Notes: generated by a model not told the origin, from the sequence alone. 64,000 nt of DNA from Corallococcus sp. NCRR (GCF_026965535.1 NZ_CP114039.1:4650001-4714000), one strand, 5' to 3'; counted from the first letter of the stretch, positions 47,523 to 56,610 are shown. Program-made: numbers and translations.

Positions 47523-47912
47523 TTGAAGTCACCAGGGTACGGAAAGATGACCGGGCGCTACGACGACGACTGCGTCGCGACGCGCGAAATCCTGAGCCTC
47601 GTCGGAGACAAGTGGAGCGTGATGGTCATCGTCAACCTGGGTGAAGGCCCCGTGCGCTTCAGCGGGCTCAAGCGCGCCATCGAAGGCATCTCCCAGCGCA
47701 TGCTGACCCTCACGCTGCGCAACCTGGAGCGGGACGGACTGCTGATACGCACCGTGCACCCCACGACGCCGCCGAGCGTGGACTACGCGCTCACGAAGCT
47801 GGGGCGCACGCTGCTCGAACCGGTGTCCGTGCTCGCGATGTGGGCGCGGCAGCACCGGCCGGAGATCGAGCGCGCCCGCGAGGCCTTCGCTCGCTCCGCC
47901 CGGGCGAAGTGA
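47523..47912 (+). CDS. HxlR-family transcriptional regulator
   Basis: A 129-residue winged-helix regulator. It has the HxlR features: Cys near the N-terminus (DDDCVATREIL), GDKWSVMVIVNLGEGPVRF, then GISQRMLTLTLRNLERDGLL and the wing YALTKLGRTLLEPV. The Cys could sense electrophiles or disulfide stress. A TTG start at 47523 is chosen because AAGGAGG lies 4 nt upstream; the ATG at 47547 has no such site. The 91-bp gap to doxX holds two GGTTAC copies (about 47443 and 47461) that may be part of an operator. Confidence 0.88.
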   Translation: MKSPGYGKMTGRYDDDCVATREILSLVGDKWSVMVIVNLGEGPVRFSGLKRAIEGISQRMLTLTLRNLERDGLLIRTVHPTTPPSVDYALTKLGRTLLEPVSVLAMWARQHRPEIERAREAFARSARAK

Positions 47913-47935
47913 CGAACCTCACGTGAAAGTGATAG

Positions 47936-48316
47936 ATGTCTGGGATGGACGAAGTCTCCGCGGCGCTCTGTCCCAGACATCCCGAAACACTCGCGGAAGG
48001 AACGTGCACCCGGTGCGGGACCTTCATCTGTGCCGGCTGCCGCAAGCGCGGGTTGTGTCCTGCTTGCCTGGAATTGAGCAGGCGTGAGAAGCCCTCCGCA
48101 CGCGCGGTTCTGGCCCTGGTGTTCGCCACCGTGGGCTTCTGCGGCTTCGCCCCAGGCATCATCGGACTGGTGTTGGGGCAGAAGGAACTCAACGCCATTG
48201 AAGCAGGCCAGGCCCCCGTGTCCGGGCACGAGCCCGCGGTGATTGCACGCAACATGGGGTGGTTCCACGTGGTGATGCTCTTCCTTCTCCTCCTGGGGCT
48301 GTACAACCACCTCTGA
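47936..48316 (+). CDS. B-box-like zinc finger and membrane protein
   Basis: A 126-residue protein. Residues 12-46 hold a Cys/His array (CPRHPE, CTRCGTFICAGC, CPAC) that resembles a B-box-type zinc finger. Two membrane segments follow (AVLALVFATVGFCGFAPGII, then VVMLFLLLLGLYNHL) with the DUF4190-like G-x-x-L-G-x-K between. This pairing is common in myxobacteria but its function is unknown. Confidence 0.75.
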   Translation: MSGMDEVSAALCPRHPETLAEGTCTRCGTFICAGCRKRGLCPACLELSRREKPSARAVLALVFATVGFCGFAPGIIGLVLGQKELNAIEAGQAPVSGHEPAVIARNMGWFHVVMLFLLLLGLYNHL

Positions 48317-48336
48317 GCCGGTGCGGGAGTTCTTCG

Positions 48337-49056
48337 ATGGGCGTGTTGAAGCTGGCATTGGAAGAGGGTGGCCCCCGGAACCTGGAGTTGTTCTGGGGCG
48401 AAGGCTGGCGGAACCTTCAGATTGAGCTGAATGATCAGCCGGTGGGTTCGGTGGAGGACCCGCTGCGACTGGAGCAGGGGGTGGAGTTCAAGCTCCCGGA
48501 CGGGAACGTGCTGCATGTGCAGCTCGTCCATGTCCTCGCGACGGAGCTGCGGGTGATGCTCAACGGCGTACCGCTGCCTGACAGCGCGTCGGATCCCATC
48601 CCGCAGGCGCGCTCCGCGACGTACATGCTCTACGGGATGGCGGCCTTCACCACGGCGTCCGCGATGGTCTTGTTCGTCGTGACGAACAAGCCGGCGAAGC
48701 AGCTTCCGGAGACCCTGGCCAACGTCCTGTTCGGAGCCTTCCTGGCCGTCCTGGGCTTCTTCATGTTCAGGCGCTCGCGCGTGGCACCGCTGGTGGCCAT
48801 CCTGCTCTTCGCCGTCGACACCCTCACCACGACCTTCGCGAAGATGACGACGCCGGAGGGGCTGGGGCTGTCCGATATGTCGCGGCTCGTCGTCCGCATC
48901 TTCATCTTTTCGGTGCTCACCAAGGGCTTCCTGGGTGCGAGGGAGCTGGCGCGGCGCGGGAAGCAGGGCCCGGCCACCGTGCCGCCTGCCGTGGGCCCGG
49001 TGGCCGCCAGCCCGGCAACGAGTCCTTCTCTTGGCGCGGGGACCGGCACAGGATGA
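48337..49056 (+). CDS. Membrane protein of unknown function
   Basis: A 239-residue protein. The first 90 residues are a soluble beta-rich domain (LELFWGEGWRNLQIELN, VEFKLPDGNVLHVQLV). Four membrane helices follow (about 95-205), and then an Ala/Pro/Gly tail. GGGAG precedes the ATG at 48337. The family is not recognised. It lies 20 bp after the zinc-finger gene in the same direction and may be in one operon. Confidence 0.7.
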   Translation: MGVLKLALEEGGPRNLELFWGEGWRNLQIELNDQPVGSVEDPLRLEQGVEFKLPDGNVLHVQLVHVLATELRVMLNGVPLPDSASDPIPQARSATYMLYGMAAFTTASAMVLFVVTNKPAKQLPETLANVLFGAFLAVLGFFMFRRSRVAPLVAILLFAVDTLTTTFAKMTTPEGLGLSDMSRLVVRIFIFSVLTKGFLGARELARRGKQGPATVPPAVGPVAASPATSPSLGAGTGTG

Positions 49057-49063
49057 CGGGAGG

Positions 49064-49636
49064 ATGCCTCCCCGTGCTGCCCGTCCACCCCGCTGTTCGC
49101 GTTGCAACCTGGCGAAACACCTGTGCCTGTGCACGGAGGTTCCCCGGGTGGAGACCCGGACCCGCTTCGTCTTCCTCCAGCATGTGATGGAGGTGTCGAA
49201 GCGGAGCAACACCGGAGGCGTGGCCGCGCTCGCGCTCGCGAACGCGAAGCTGCTCATCCACGGCTCGATGGCGGGGACCTTCGACATGGAGGTCCTCTCC
49301 GAGCCGGGGACCTGGCTGCTCTTCCCGGACGGCCCCACCGCGCCGCCGGACGCGCCTCCTCCCAGGCAGGTGGTGGTGCTGGACGCGAACTGGTCGCAGG
49401 CGCGGAGGATGACCCAGCGGCTCCCCGAGCTGCGGACGCTGCCCCGGCTGGTGCTGCCTCCGCCGGAGCCGGGCCTGCTCATGCTTCGCGAGCCCTCGCA
49501 CCCCGCCGGCATGTCCACCCTGGACGCCGTGGCCCGCGCGGTGGCCCTGCTGGAGGGACCGGAGGTGGCGGCGCCGCTGGCACGGCTGGCCGCGCTCCGG
49601 GTCCAGCGCATCGCCGACTGCGGGACACTGAGCTGA
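49064..49636 (+). CDS. DTW-domain tRNA-uridine aminocarboxypropyltransferase-like protein
   Basis: A 190-residue DTW-family protein expected to add acp to tRNA uridine. The zinc-site Cys are in PPRCSRCNLAKHLCLC. The signature region reads VVVLDANWSQARRM, where the usual D-x-T-W has Asn for Thr. A C-terminal ALLEGPEV helix follows. The ATG at 49064 lies right on a GGGAGG, so the ribosome-binding site may not be optimal. It is 7 bp after the membrane protein and 7 bp before the HAD gene. Confidence 0.82.
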   Translation: MPPRAARPPRCSRCNLAKHLCLCTEVPRVETRTRFVFLQHVMEVSKRSNTGGVAALALANAKLLIHGSMAGTFDMEVLSEPGTWLLFPDGPTAPPDAPPPRQVVVLDANWSQARRMTQRLPELRTLPRLVLPPPEPGLLMLREPSHPAGMSTLDAVARAVALLEGPEVAAPLARLAALRVQRIADCGTLS

Positions 49637-49643
49637 GGCCTCC

Positions 49644-50273
49644 ATGGGATACCGGCTGATCATCTTCGACTTCGACGGGACGCTCGCGGACAGCGCGGGC
49701 TGGTTTCGCGGCGTCTTCAACGACGTGGCCCTGCGCTATGGCTTTCGCGCCGTCAGCGCGGAGGAGCTGGAGTCGCTGCGCGGACAGGACACGCGGGCCA
49801 TCATCGCGCGGCTCGGCGTGCCCCTGTGGAAGATGCCCTTCATCGCTTCCCACATGCGCAAGCTCGTCGCGCGTGACGCGCACCGCATCCCGACCTTCCC
49901 GGGCGTGGAGGCGATGCTGGAGCAGCTGGAGGCGCGGGGCCTCATCCTGGCCGTGGTGAGCTCCAACGCGGAGCAGAACGTGCGGCGCGTGCTGGGGCCG
50001 GTGGCGGCCGCGCGCATCCGCCACTACGCCTGCGGCGCGGGCCTCTTCGGCAAGCGGGCGAAGTTCCGGAAGGTGCTGAAGGCCGCGGGCGTGCGCCCCG
50101 GCGAGGCCCTCTCCGTGGGCGACGAGGTGCGCGACATCGATGCCGCCGCGGCCGAGGGCATCGCCACCGCCGCGGTGACCTGGGGCTACGCGACGGAGGA
50201 GTTGCTGCGCTCGCGCGGGCCCACCGTCGTCCTCACCCGCCTCGATGAGCTGCTGCGCACCGTCGCGGGCTAG
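49644..50273 (+). CDS. HAD-family phosphatase, phosphoglycolate phosphatase-like
   Basis: A 209-residue HAD hydrolase. Catalytic motif I is FDFDGTLADS at residue 8, motif II is AVVSSN, motif III uses the Lys in KRAKFRKVLK and motif IV is SVGDEVRDIDAA. The helical cap sits between motifs I and II, as in Gph-type enzymes. It may act on phosphoglycolate, sugar phosphates or nucleotides. Its stop overlaps the convergent peptidase stop by four bases. Confidence 0.88.
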   Translation: MGYRLIIFDFDGTLADSAGWFRGVFNDVALRYGFRAVSAEELESLRGQDTRAIIARLGVPLWKMPFIASHMRKLVARDAHRIPTFPGVEAMLEQLEARGLILAVVSSNAEQNVRRVLGPVAAARIRHYACGAGLFGKRAKFRKVLKAAGVRPGEALSVGDEVRDIDAAAAEGIATAAVTWGYATEELLRSRGPTVVLTRLDELLRTVAG

Positions 50274-51718
50274 CGCGTGCTGTTGCGCAGGTACTGCGCG
50301 TAGAAGCGGATGGCGGCGGCGTGCTCCTCCACGGAGAGCCGCTCGTCGCGGCCGTGCATCCGGGGGAGGTCCTCGCGCGTCATCCGCACCGGGACGAAGC
50401 GGTAGACGCTGTCGCTCAGGGAATGGAAGTAGCGCGCGTCCGTGGCCGCCACGGTGAGGAAGGGCGCCACCAGCACGTCCGGGAACACCTGCCGGATGCT
50501 GCGCTGCAACCGCGCCCAGCCCTCCGTGTCCAGGCGGGACACCGGCGAGGCCTCGTCGCCCTCGGCGGTCAGCTCCACGCGCGCGTCATCCACCGCGTCG
50601 CGCACGTGGGTGCGCACGTCCTCCAGGCTGTCGCCCGGCAGCAGGCGGACGTTGAGCACCGCGCGCGCCTGCGAGGGCAGCACGTTGGGCTTGGGGCTGC
50701 CTTCGAGCATGGTGGCCGCGAAGGTGGTGCGGATGCTGGCGTTCGTGGAAGGGGCCCCGGCCATCTGCCGCTCGATGAGCGGCGCGAAGAGCCAGGTGTT
50801 GGCGAAGAGCAGGCGCATGCCAAAGCCCATCTCCGGCCCCACGTACTCGAAGAGCGCCCGCGTCCCGCCGCGCAGCTCGGGCTTGAACGGGTGCTCCTCC
50901 AGCCGCACCAGCGCCCGGGCCAGGGTGTTCGCGGCCGTCCGCGGGGGCGGCATGGACGCGTGTCCGCCCGCGCTGCGCACCACCAGCTCCACGCGCGCCG
51001 AGCCCTTCTCCGCCACGCCCACCAGCGCCACCGGCGCGGCCACGCCGGGCACGAGCCCGACGCCAATGGGGCCACCCTCGTCCAGCACCGACTCCAGGCC
51101 CACGCCCCGCTCGCGCAGCAGCGCGGCCACTCGGGCCGCCCCGTCATGCCCGCCCACCTCCTCGTCCTCGCCGAACGCGAGCATCACCGTGCGGCGGGGG
51201 CGGTAGCCCTCGGCGAGCAGGCCCTCCACGGCCTCGAGGATGGCCATCACGCTGCCCTTGTCGTCCAGCGCCCCGCGCCCGTACACGTAGCCATCCGCCA
51301 CGACGCCCTCGAAGGGCGGGTGGCTCCAGGTGGCCTCCACCTCCGCGGGCACCACATCCAGGTGGCCCATCAGCAGGACGGGCCGCAGGCCGGGCTCCGA
51401 ACCCTTCCACGTGTAGAGGTGCGCATGCGCGCCCACGGCCTCGTGCGCGAGCTCCGCGTGCACGCGGGGAAACCGGGCGACGAACCCGGCGTGCAGCGCC
51501 TGGAAGGCGGCGTCCTCCGCGCCCATGCCGTCGGAGGCGGCGATGGTGCGGTGGCGCAGCGCCTCCGCGAGGCGGCCCGCGGCCGCGGCGGCATCCACCG
51601 CGAAGGGCTCGGCGGGCTCGGCGGCCACCTGCCGTGACGCGAAGCGCAGCGTGCGGACGACGAGGACGCCCACCAGCAGCAGGACGAGGACCAGCAGGAC
51701 GAGGAGGACGCGCTTCAT
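50270..51718 (-). CDS. M20-family metallopeptidase, membrane-anchored
   Basis: A 482-residue zinc peptidase. An N-terminal membrane helix (KRVLLVLLVLVLLLVGVLVV) anchors it. Metal ligands are in LMGHLDVVPAE and GRGALDDKGSV, catalytic Glu in FGEDEEVGGHDGA, and a dimerisation domain has SAGGHASMPPPRTA. The C-terminal ligand His is in RMHGRDERLSVEE. The layout resembles the PM20D1/carboxypeptidase PM20 group, which hydrolyses N-acyl amino acids or dipeptides. Confidence 0.9.
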   Translation of the reverse strand: MKRVLLVLLVLVLLLVGVLVVRTLRFASRQVAAEPAEPFAVDAAAAAGRLAEALRHRTIAASDGMGAEDAAFQALHAGFVARFPRVHAELAHEAVGAHAHLYTWKGSEPGLRPVLLMGHLDVVPAEVEATWSHPPFEGVVADGYVYGRGALDDKGSVMAILEAVEGLLAEGYRPRRTVMLAFGEDEEVGGHDGAARVAALLRERGVGLESVLDEGGPIGVGLVPGVAAPVALVGVAEKGSARVELVVRSAGGHASMPPPRTAANTLARALVRLEEHPFKPELRGGTRALFEYVGPEMGFGMRLLFANTWLFAPLIERQMAGAPSTNASIRTTFAATMLEGSPKPNVLPSQARAVLNVRLLPGDSLEDVRTHVRDAVDDARVELTAEGDEASPVSRLDTEGWARLQRSIRQVFPDVLVAPFLTVAATDARYFHSLSDSVYRFVPVRMTREDLPRMHGRDERLSVEEHAAAIRFYAQYLRNSTR

Positions 51719-51962
51719 CGGTTGGGAGTTCCCGGAGAGGTCGCCGTCGAGCCTAGCAGCCGGCCCGGCGCGGCACGCCCACCGGTGCGCCCGGACACCG
51801 CGATGCCAGGGCGAGGCCACGGCGCCTCACCGCCCGGATTCCAACATCGGGGATGCCCCGGCGGGCGGCTCCAGCGCAAGGACTGACAGGGTACCGTGCA
51901 ACGCGAAAGCCAGTAACAAAATGAAATACATTCGTGATGACACTGGTGGCGGGGGCGCAGCC

Positions 51963-52913
51963 ATGCGGATGATGCGAACGAGCGCGGTGCTCGTGCCTGA
52001 TCAGGGGGCCTTGGCTCTGTCGGAGGACTACTTCCGCTCCGCGCATCATCTGCGAGCCGAAGGGGTGACGCACACCCTGCTCATCAGGGACGACCGGGGG
52101 AACGCGCAGCAGGTGCCCCTCATCGTGCGGCCCATCGAGGGAACGCCCTACCACGATGCCATCTCCCCCTATGGCTTTCCCGGCGGCGCGCTGCACGGGC
52201 TCCAGGAGGTGCCGAAGGAGTCGGTGGATTGGACGGGGACGGGGCTCGTCAGCATCTTCGTGCGCGACCGCGTCGCGGGGCCCCGGTGCTTCGCGGGCGG
52301 GACGGACCGCAATGAGGTGTTCTTCATCAACCCGCGCCTGCCGGTCGAGTTCCGGGAGATGCATTACCGGCACATCCGGCGCAACCTCCGGCTGGGCTTC
52401 GCGAGCATCGCGCGTGAGGCGCGCGCGGCGCCGCGCGAGGAGCGGGAGGGGTTTCAGGCGGCCTACCGGCAGACCATGGTCCGCGAAGGCGCGAGCCCCC
52501 GCTACTTCTTCTCCGATGCCTATTTCGAGCAGCTGTTCTTGTCGCCGTGGGCCTGGCTGGTGACGACGCATGCACCGGGGGGGGGCGTGGCCTCCGCCGC
52601 GCTGTGCGTCAGCAGCGACGGCATGCTGCACTACTACCTGGGCGGAACGGCGGACGCGCACCTGTCGCGCTCGCCCGCCAAGAATGTCTTTGGCACGCTG
52701 GTGGAGCTCTGCTCGCAACTCGGCGTGACGCTCCATCTGGGCGGAGGCATCCGGCCGGGGGACAGCCTCGAGCAATTCAAACGAAGCCTGTCCAATGCGA
52801 GCTCCCGCCTCCACACCCATGAGCTGATCTGCGACCCGGCGGTGTATGCGCGCCTGGCGGAAGGCCGCACCGGCAGCGACTTCTTTCCGGCCTACCGCGC
52901 GCCCCCGAACTGA
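51963..52913 (+). CDS. FemAB/GNAT-like acyltransferase, copy 1
   Basis: A 316-residue protein of the GNAT-related group that transfers acyl or aminoacyl groups (Acetyltransf_6/FemAB-like fold). Visible blocks are DYFRSAHHLRAEGVTHTL, GFQAAYRQTMVREGA with YFFSDAYFEQLF, and HYYLGGTADAHLSRSPAKN, which is the CoA or acyl-tRNA-binding part of these proteins. It is closely related to the gene at 54192. The ATG at 51963 is preferred; an ATG at 51921 lies in AT-rich, promoter-like sequence. Substrate unknown; surface or peptidoglycan modification is inferred. Confidence 0.75.
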   Translation: MRMMRTSAVLVPDQGALALSEDYFRSAHHLRAEGVTHTLLIRDDRGNAQQVPLIVRPIEGTPYHDAISPYGFPGGALHGLQEVPKESVDWTGTGLVSIFVRDRVAGPRCFAGGTDRNEVFFINPRLPVEFREMHYRHIRRNLRLGFASIAREARAAPREEREGFQAAYRQTMVREGASPRYFFSDAYFEQLFLSPWAWLVTTHAPGGGVASAALCVSSDGMLHYYLGGTADAHLSRSPAKNVFGTLVELCSQLGVTLHLGGGIRPGDSLEQFKRSLSNASSRLHTHELICDPAVYARLAEGRTGSDFFPAYRAPPN

Positions 52914-52915
52914 GC

Positions 52916-52932
52916 GGGCATGTCGCATGCCC
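52916..52932 (+). terminator. Short hairpin after acyltransferase copy 1
   Basis: GGGCATG (52916-52922) and CATGCCC (52926-52932) with a 3-nt loop start two bases after the stop. There is no T-tract. The remaining 144 bp to the next gene show nothing. Confidence 0.35.
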
Positions 52933-53076
52933 ACCCTCCGCCGGGAGGGCCGGCGCATGCGGAAGACGTGACACATGGCAGTGACCCAGGGGCGCATGGT
53001 GAGAACGCTGGAAGCCACCTACCGTTCGACTCGCTCCGAGGTCTGAATCGGAGAGGTTCAGGAGGGGTGAATCCGG

Positions 53077-54123
53077 ATGACACGCATTGCCGCCACCGCA
53101 GAGGCGAACCCGCCGCGCCTGGTGGAACTGGACGCGCTCCGGGGCTTCGCGGCGCTGGCGGTCGCGCTGTATCACTTCACGGCGGAATACAGCGACCTCT
53201 ACGGGCACTCGGTTCCCCTCTGGGAGATGCGCTTCGGGAAGTACGGGGTCCAGCTCTTCTTCGCCATCAGCGGCTTCGTCATTTTGATGTCGCTGGAGCG
53301 TGTCGAGCGGGCCCGGGACTTCGTGTGGAGCCGCGCGGCCCGGCTCTACCCGTCCTATTGGACGGCGGTCGCGCTCACCTTCACGGTGGTGACGCTGTTC
53401 GGGCTGCCGGAGCGCGAGTTCAGCCTCCAGACGGCCCTGGTCAACCTGACCATGTTTCATGAGCTCCTTCGCGTCCCCCACGTGGACACCGTGTACTGGA
53501 CGCTGACCATCGAGCTGTCGTTCTACCTGTTGATGTTCGTGCTCGCGTACACGCGGACGCTGCCCAGGATCATCCCCCTCTTCATCGTGCTCGTCGTGCT
53601 GCAGACCCTGGCGGAGCTGGCCGCCCAGGCCGCGGGCATGACCTTCCTGGCACGGCTGGCCAGCCGGCCCCATCTTCAGTACTTCGCGCTGGGCGTGCTG
53701 GCCTTCAAGCAGAGCCGCGGCGAGGTCTCCTGGCCGTCCGCGCTGGTGCTCGTGGCGGTCAGCTTCGCGCACGAGGTACTCGTGGGGAGCGAGGCCCCCG
53801 CGTACGTGTTCCCGGTGGTGCTGGGCATCTCCCAGGCGTTGGCTCGGGGCTGGCTGCGGTGGCTCACCTGGCGCCCGCTGCTCTTCATGGGGGCCATCTC
53901 CTACGCGTTCTACCTGGTCCACCAGAACATCGGTTACGTCATCATCCGGCGGCTCGAGGCCGCGGCCTGGCGCCCGGAGGCCGCCATCGCGGTCGCGATG
54001 ACGGCCGGGTTCGTGCTGGCCATTGTCATCACCTATGGGGTTGAGCAGCCCGCGTTGCGTGTCTTCCGTCAGTGGCGGCGGAAGGCCGTTACCCGGGCGG
54101 CGATCCCGTCACACCCCGCCTGA
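53077..54123 (+). CDS. OafA-type membrane O-acyltransferase
   Basis: A 348-residue acyltransferase-3 family protein with about ten membrane helices. It begins with the family signature RLVELDALRGFAALAVALYH (catalytic His), then FGKYGVQLFFAISGFVI and RAARLYPSYW, and ends with FMGAISYAFYLVHQNI. These enzymes acetylate sugars of O-antigen, exopolysaccharide or natural products. The two flanking FemAB/GNAT-like paralogues run in the same direction and may act on the same product. Confidence 0.92.
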   Translation: MTRIAATAEANPPRLVELDALRGFAALAVALYHFTAEYSDLYGHSVPLWEMRFGKYGVQLFFAISGFVILMSLERVERARDFVWSRAARLYPSYWTAVALTFTVVTLFGLPEREFSLQTALVNLTMFHELLRVPHVDTVYWTLTIELSFYLLMFVLAYTRTLPRIIPLFIVLVVLQTLAELAAQAAGMTFLARLASRPHLQYFALGVLAFKQSRGEVSWPSALVLVAVSFAHEVLVGSEAPAYVFPVVLGISQALARGWLRWLTWRPLLFMGAISYAFYLVHQNIGYVIIRRLEAAAWRPEAAIAVAMTAGFVLAIVITYGVEQPALRVFRQWRRKAVTRAAIPSHPA

Positions 54124-54191
54124 GGGCCTCCGAGCCCCACGCTGGAGCAGGGACGGCGGCCTTGCATCGCTCATGGAAAGGATGCGCTCGA

Positions 54192-55178
54192 ATGAACCAC
54201 ACCGAGGCCTTGAGATTGACCTCTCCGAGCCGGAAGCCCTGCCGCGCCGTCCTGGTGCCTGACGCGGGGAGGTCCGCCCTGTCGGAGGACTACTTCCGCT
54301 CCGCGCACCACCTGCGGGCCGAAGGGGTGACGCATACGCTGGTCATCGAGGCCGGCGACGGGAGCGCGCAGCGGATGCCGCTCCTCGTGCGGCCCATCGA
54401 GGGAACGCCCTACTTCGACGCCATCTCCCCCTATGGCTATCCCGGCGGGCGGCTGGATGGCTTGAGCGAGGTCTCGAAGGATGACGTGGATTGGACCGGC
54501 ATCGGGCTGGTCAGCCTCTTCGTGCGCGACCGCGTCGTGGGGCCCCGGTGCTTCGCGGGCGGGACGGACCGCAACGAGGTGTTCCTCATCGACTCCCGAA
54601 GCCCCATCGAGTTCCAGGCGGAGGCCCGCCGGCAGATGCGGCGCAACACGCGGCTGGGCTACGTGAGCACCTGTGTCCCGGTGCGCGAGGCCTCGCACGA
54701 GGCGCGCGAGGGGTTCAAGGACGTCTACCGGCAGACCATGGTCCGTGACGAAGCGCACGCCCGGTACTTCTTCACCGACGCGTACTTCGAGGACCTGTTC
54801 TCCTCTTCCATGGCCTGGCTCGTGACGACGCGTGCGCCGGACGGCGGCATCGCCTCCTCGGGGATCGCGGTCGCCAGCGACGGCGTGCTGCACTACTACC
54901 TGGGCGGGACGGCGAACGCGCACCTGTCGCGCTCTCCCGCCAAGAACACCATCTTCGAGGCCATGGTGGAGCTCAGCATCCGCCTGGGATTGCCTTTGCA
55001 CCTGGGCGGCGGCGTGCGGCCAGGGGACGGCCTGGAGCAGTTCAAGCGCAGCTTCTCCAATGCAAGCTCCCGCCTCCACACGCACGAGGTCATCTGCGAG
55101 CCCTCGGTGTACGCACGCCTCTCCGCGGGCCGCGAAGACACCGGCTTCTTCCCGGCATATCGCGCGTCGCAGGGCTGA
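54192..55178 (+). CDS. FemAB/GNAT-like acyltransferase, copy 2
   Basis: A 328-residue paralogue of the gene at 51963. By eye, about two thirds of aligned residues are identical, e.g. YFRSAHHLRAEGVTHTL, GPRCFAGGTDRNEVF and FSNASSRLHTHE. The first 18 residues and the region 130-150 differ most. An AAAGGA sequence precedes the ATG at 54192. The duplication around the acyltransferase gene suggests a local copy event with later divergence of specificity. Confidence 0.75.
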   Translation: MNHTEALRLTSPSRKPCRAVLVPDAGRSALSEDYFRSAHHLRAEGVTHTLVIEAGDGSAQRMPLLVRPIEGTPYFDAISPYGYPGGRLDGLSEVSKDDVDWTGIGLVSLFVRDRVVGPRCFAGGTDRNEVFLIDSRSPIEFQAEARRQMRRNTRLGYVSTCVPVREASHEAREGFKDVYRQTMVRDEAHARYFFTDAYFEDLFSSSMAWLVTTRAPDGGIASSGIAVASDGVLHYYLGGTANAHLSRSPAKNTIFEAMVELSIRLGLPLHLGGGVRPGDGLEQFKRSFSNASSRLHTHEVICEPSVYARLSAGREDTGFFPAYRASQG

Positions 55179-55409
55179 ACAGGGGAGGGCCCTCTCATCT
55201 TCGCGGGCCTTGTCAGGAAGGGGCTGGTGTTTTCGTCCCGCCCGGACCTGCCCCCCCCAGGAGCCCACCGGATGGGAGACCCCAGTTCCGCAGATGAGTG
55301 AGCCGCGGCGACACGTCCACCGTTGCCGCGGCCCTCTGCCCCAGCTCATCCCGGTCCCCGTGGAGAGGCAGATCGCCGCCAGATGTTCCTCATTTGCGCG
55401 GATGCCTTC

Positions 55410-56597
55410 ATGTCTGACCCCAAAGCCCTGTCGTGGAATCTCTCCGTGCCAGCAGCGCTGTTGCTGATGGCCCCCTTCGACCTCCTGGCCTCGCTGGCCA
55501 TGGACATCTACCTCCCCGTGGTTCCGGCCATGACCGGAGTCCTCGGGACCTCTGCCTCCATCATCCAGCTCACGCTGAGCCTCTACATGGCCATGCTCGG
55601 GGCCGGGCAGCTGGTGTTCGGTCCGCTCTCGGACCGCATCGGCCGGCGCCGCGTGTTGCTGGGGGGCGCGTGGGCCTTCGCGACCACCTCCTTCCTGCTC
55701 GCCAGCACCTCCGATTCCGCGGTGTTCGTCGGGCTCCGGCTCCTGCAGGCCGTGGGGGCCTCCGCGGCGCTCGTCGCCACGTTCGCCACCGTCCGGGACG
55801 TCTATGCGGAGCGGCCCGAGGGCGCGGTCATCTACAGCCTGTTCAGCGCCATGCTGGCCTTCGTCCCGGCCTTGGGCCCCATCGCCGGGGCCCTGCTCGC
55901 GAGGCACTTCGGGTGGCGGGCCCTCTTCGTCACGCTCGGCGTCCTGGCGACGGCGGCGTTGCTCCAGGCCCTGTCACGGTGGCCTGAGACGCGCGCCTCT
56001 GGCGTGGCCCGTCAGCAGGTGTCCGTCTCGCGCATCCTGCGCAGCGGCGCGTTCTGGACGTACACGCTGGGCTTCAGCGCGGCGATGGGCTCCTTCTTCG
56101 TGTTCTTCTCCACGGCGCCCCGGGTGCTCATGGGCCAGGCGGGCTTCTCGGAGCTGTCCTTCAGCCTGGCCTTCGCCACCGCCGCGCTGGCCATGATGGT
56201 GACGACGCGCTTCGCGAAGCACTTCGTGGCCCGCTGGGGGCTGGCGGGAAGCCTTGCCCGGGGCATGCTCCTGTTGCTGCTGGGCGCGGTGCTGCTCACC
56301 GCCGGGCAGCTCCTCACGACGCCGTCCTTCTGGACGTTCGTCGCGCCCATGTGGGTCATCGCCGCGGGGATTGTCTTCGCCGCCTCCGTCACCGCCAATG
56401 GCGCGCTCCAGGCCTTTGGCGCCGTGGCGGGGACAGCGGTCGCGCTCTACTTCTGCATCCAGAGCCTCATCGTCGGCGTCGTGGGGACCCTGATGGTCGT
56501 CCTGCTCGACGGTGATACGGCGTGGCCCCTGGTGGGGTACGCGTCGCTCATGGCGGGCGTGACGTTGGGCTGCCTGGCATCCTCCAGGCGCTCCTAG
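55410..56597 (+). CDS. FloR/CmlA-family MFS exporter
   Basis: A 395-residue major-facilitator drug exporter with 12 predicted helices. Its N-terminus, VPAALLLMAPFDLLASLAMD, then GAGQLVFGPLSDRIGRRRVL (motif A) and LLQAVGASAALVATFATVRD (motif C region), agree closely with remembered FloR and CmlA sequences, as do FFVFFSTAPRVLMGQA and VTANGAL in the second half. FloR exports chloramphenicol and florfenicol. The ATG at 55410 matches the FloR start; an ATG at 55383 would add nine residues. No mobile element flanks it, so it looks chromosomal. Confidence 0.88.
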   Translation: MSDPKALSWNLSVPAALLLMAPFDLLASLAMDIYLPVVPAMTGVLGTSASIIQLTLSLYMAMLGAGQLVFGPLSDRIGRRRVLLGGAWAFATTSFLLASTSDSAVFVGLRLLQAVGASAALVATFATVRDVYAERPEGAVIYSLFSAMLAFVPALGPIAGALLARHFGWRALFVTLGVLATAALLQALSRWPETRASGVARQQVSVSRILRSGAFWTYTLGFSAAMGSFFVFFSTAPRVLMGQAGFSELSFSLAFATAALAMMVTTRFAKHFVARWGLAGSLARGMLLLLLGAVLLTAGQLLTTPSFWTFVAPMWVIAAGIVFAASVTANGALQAFGAVAGTAVALYFCIQSLIVGVVGTLMVVLLDGDTAWPLVGYASLMAGVTLGCLASSRRS

Positions 56598-56610
56598 CCC
56601 TTCCGGTCCC

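Noticed and set aside
55179-55409. Leader-peptide attenuator upstream of the FloR/CmlA-family gene
   Set aside because: Attenuators are known before cmlA, but I could not find a convincing short leader ORF with paired stems in this gap.
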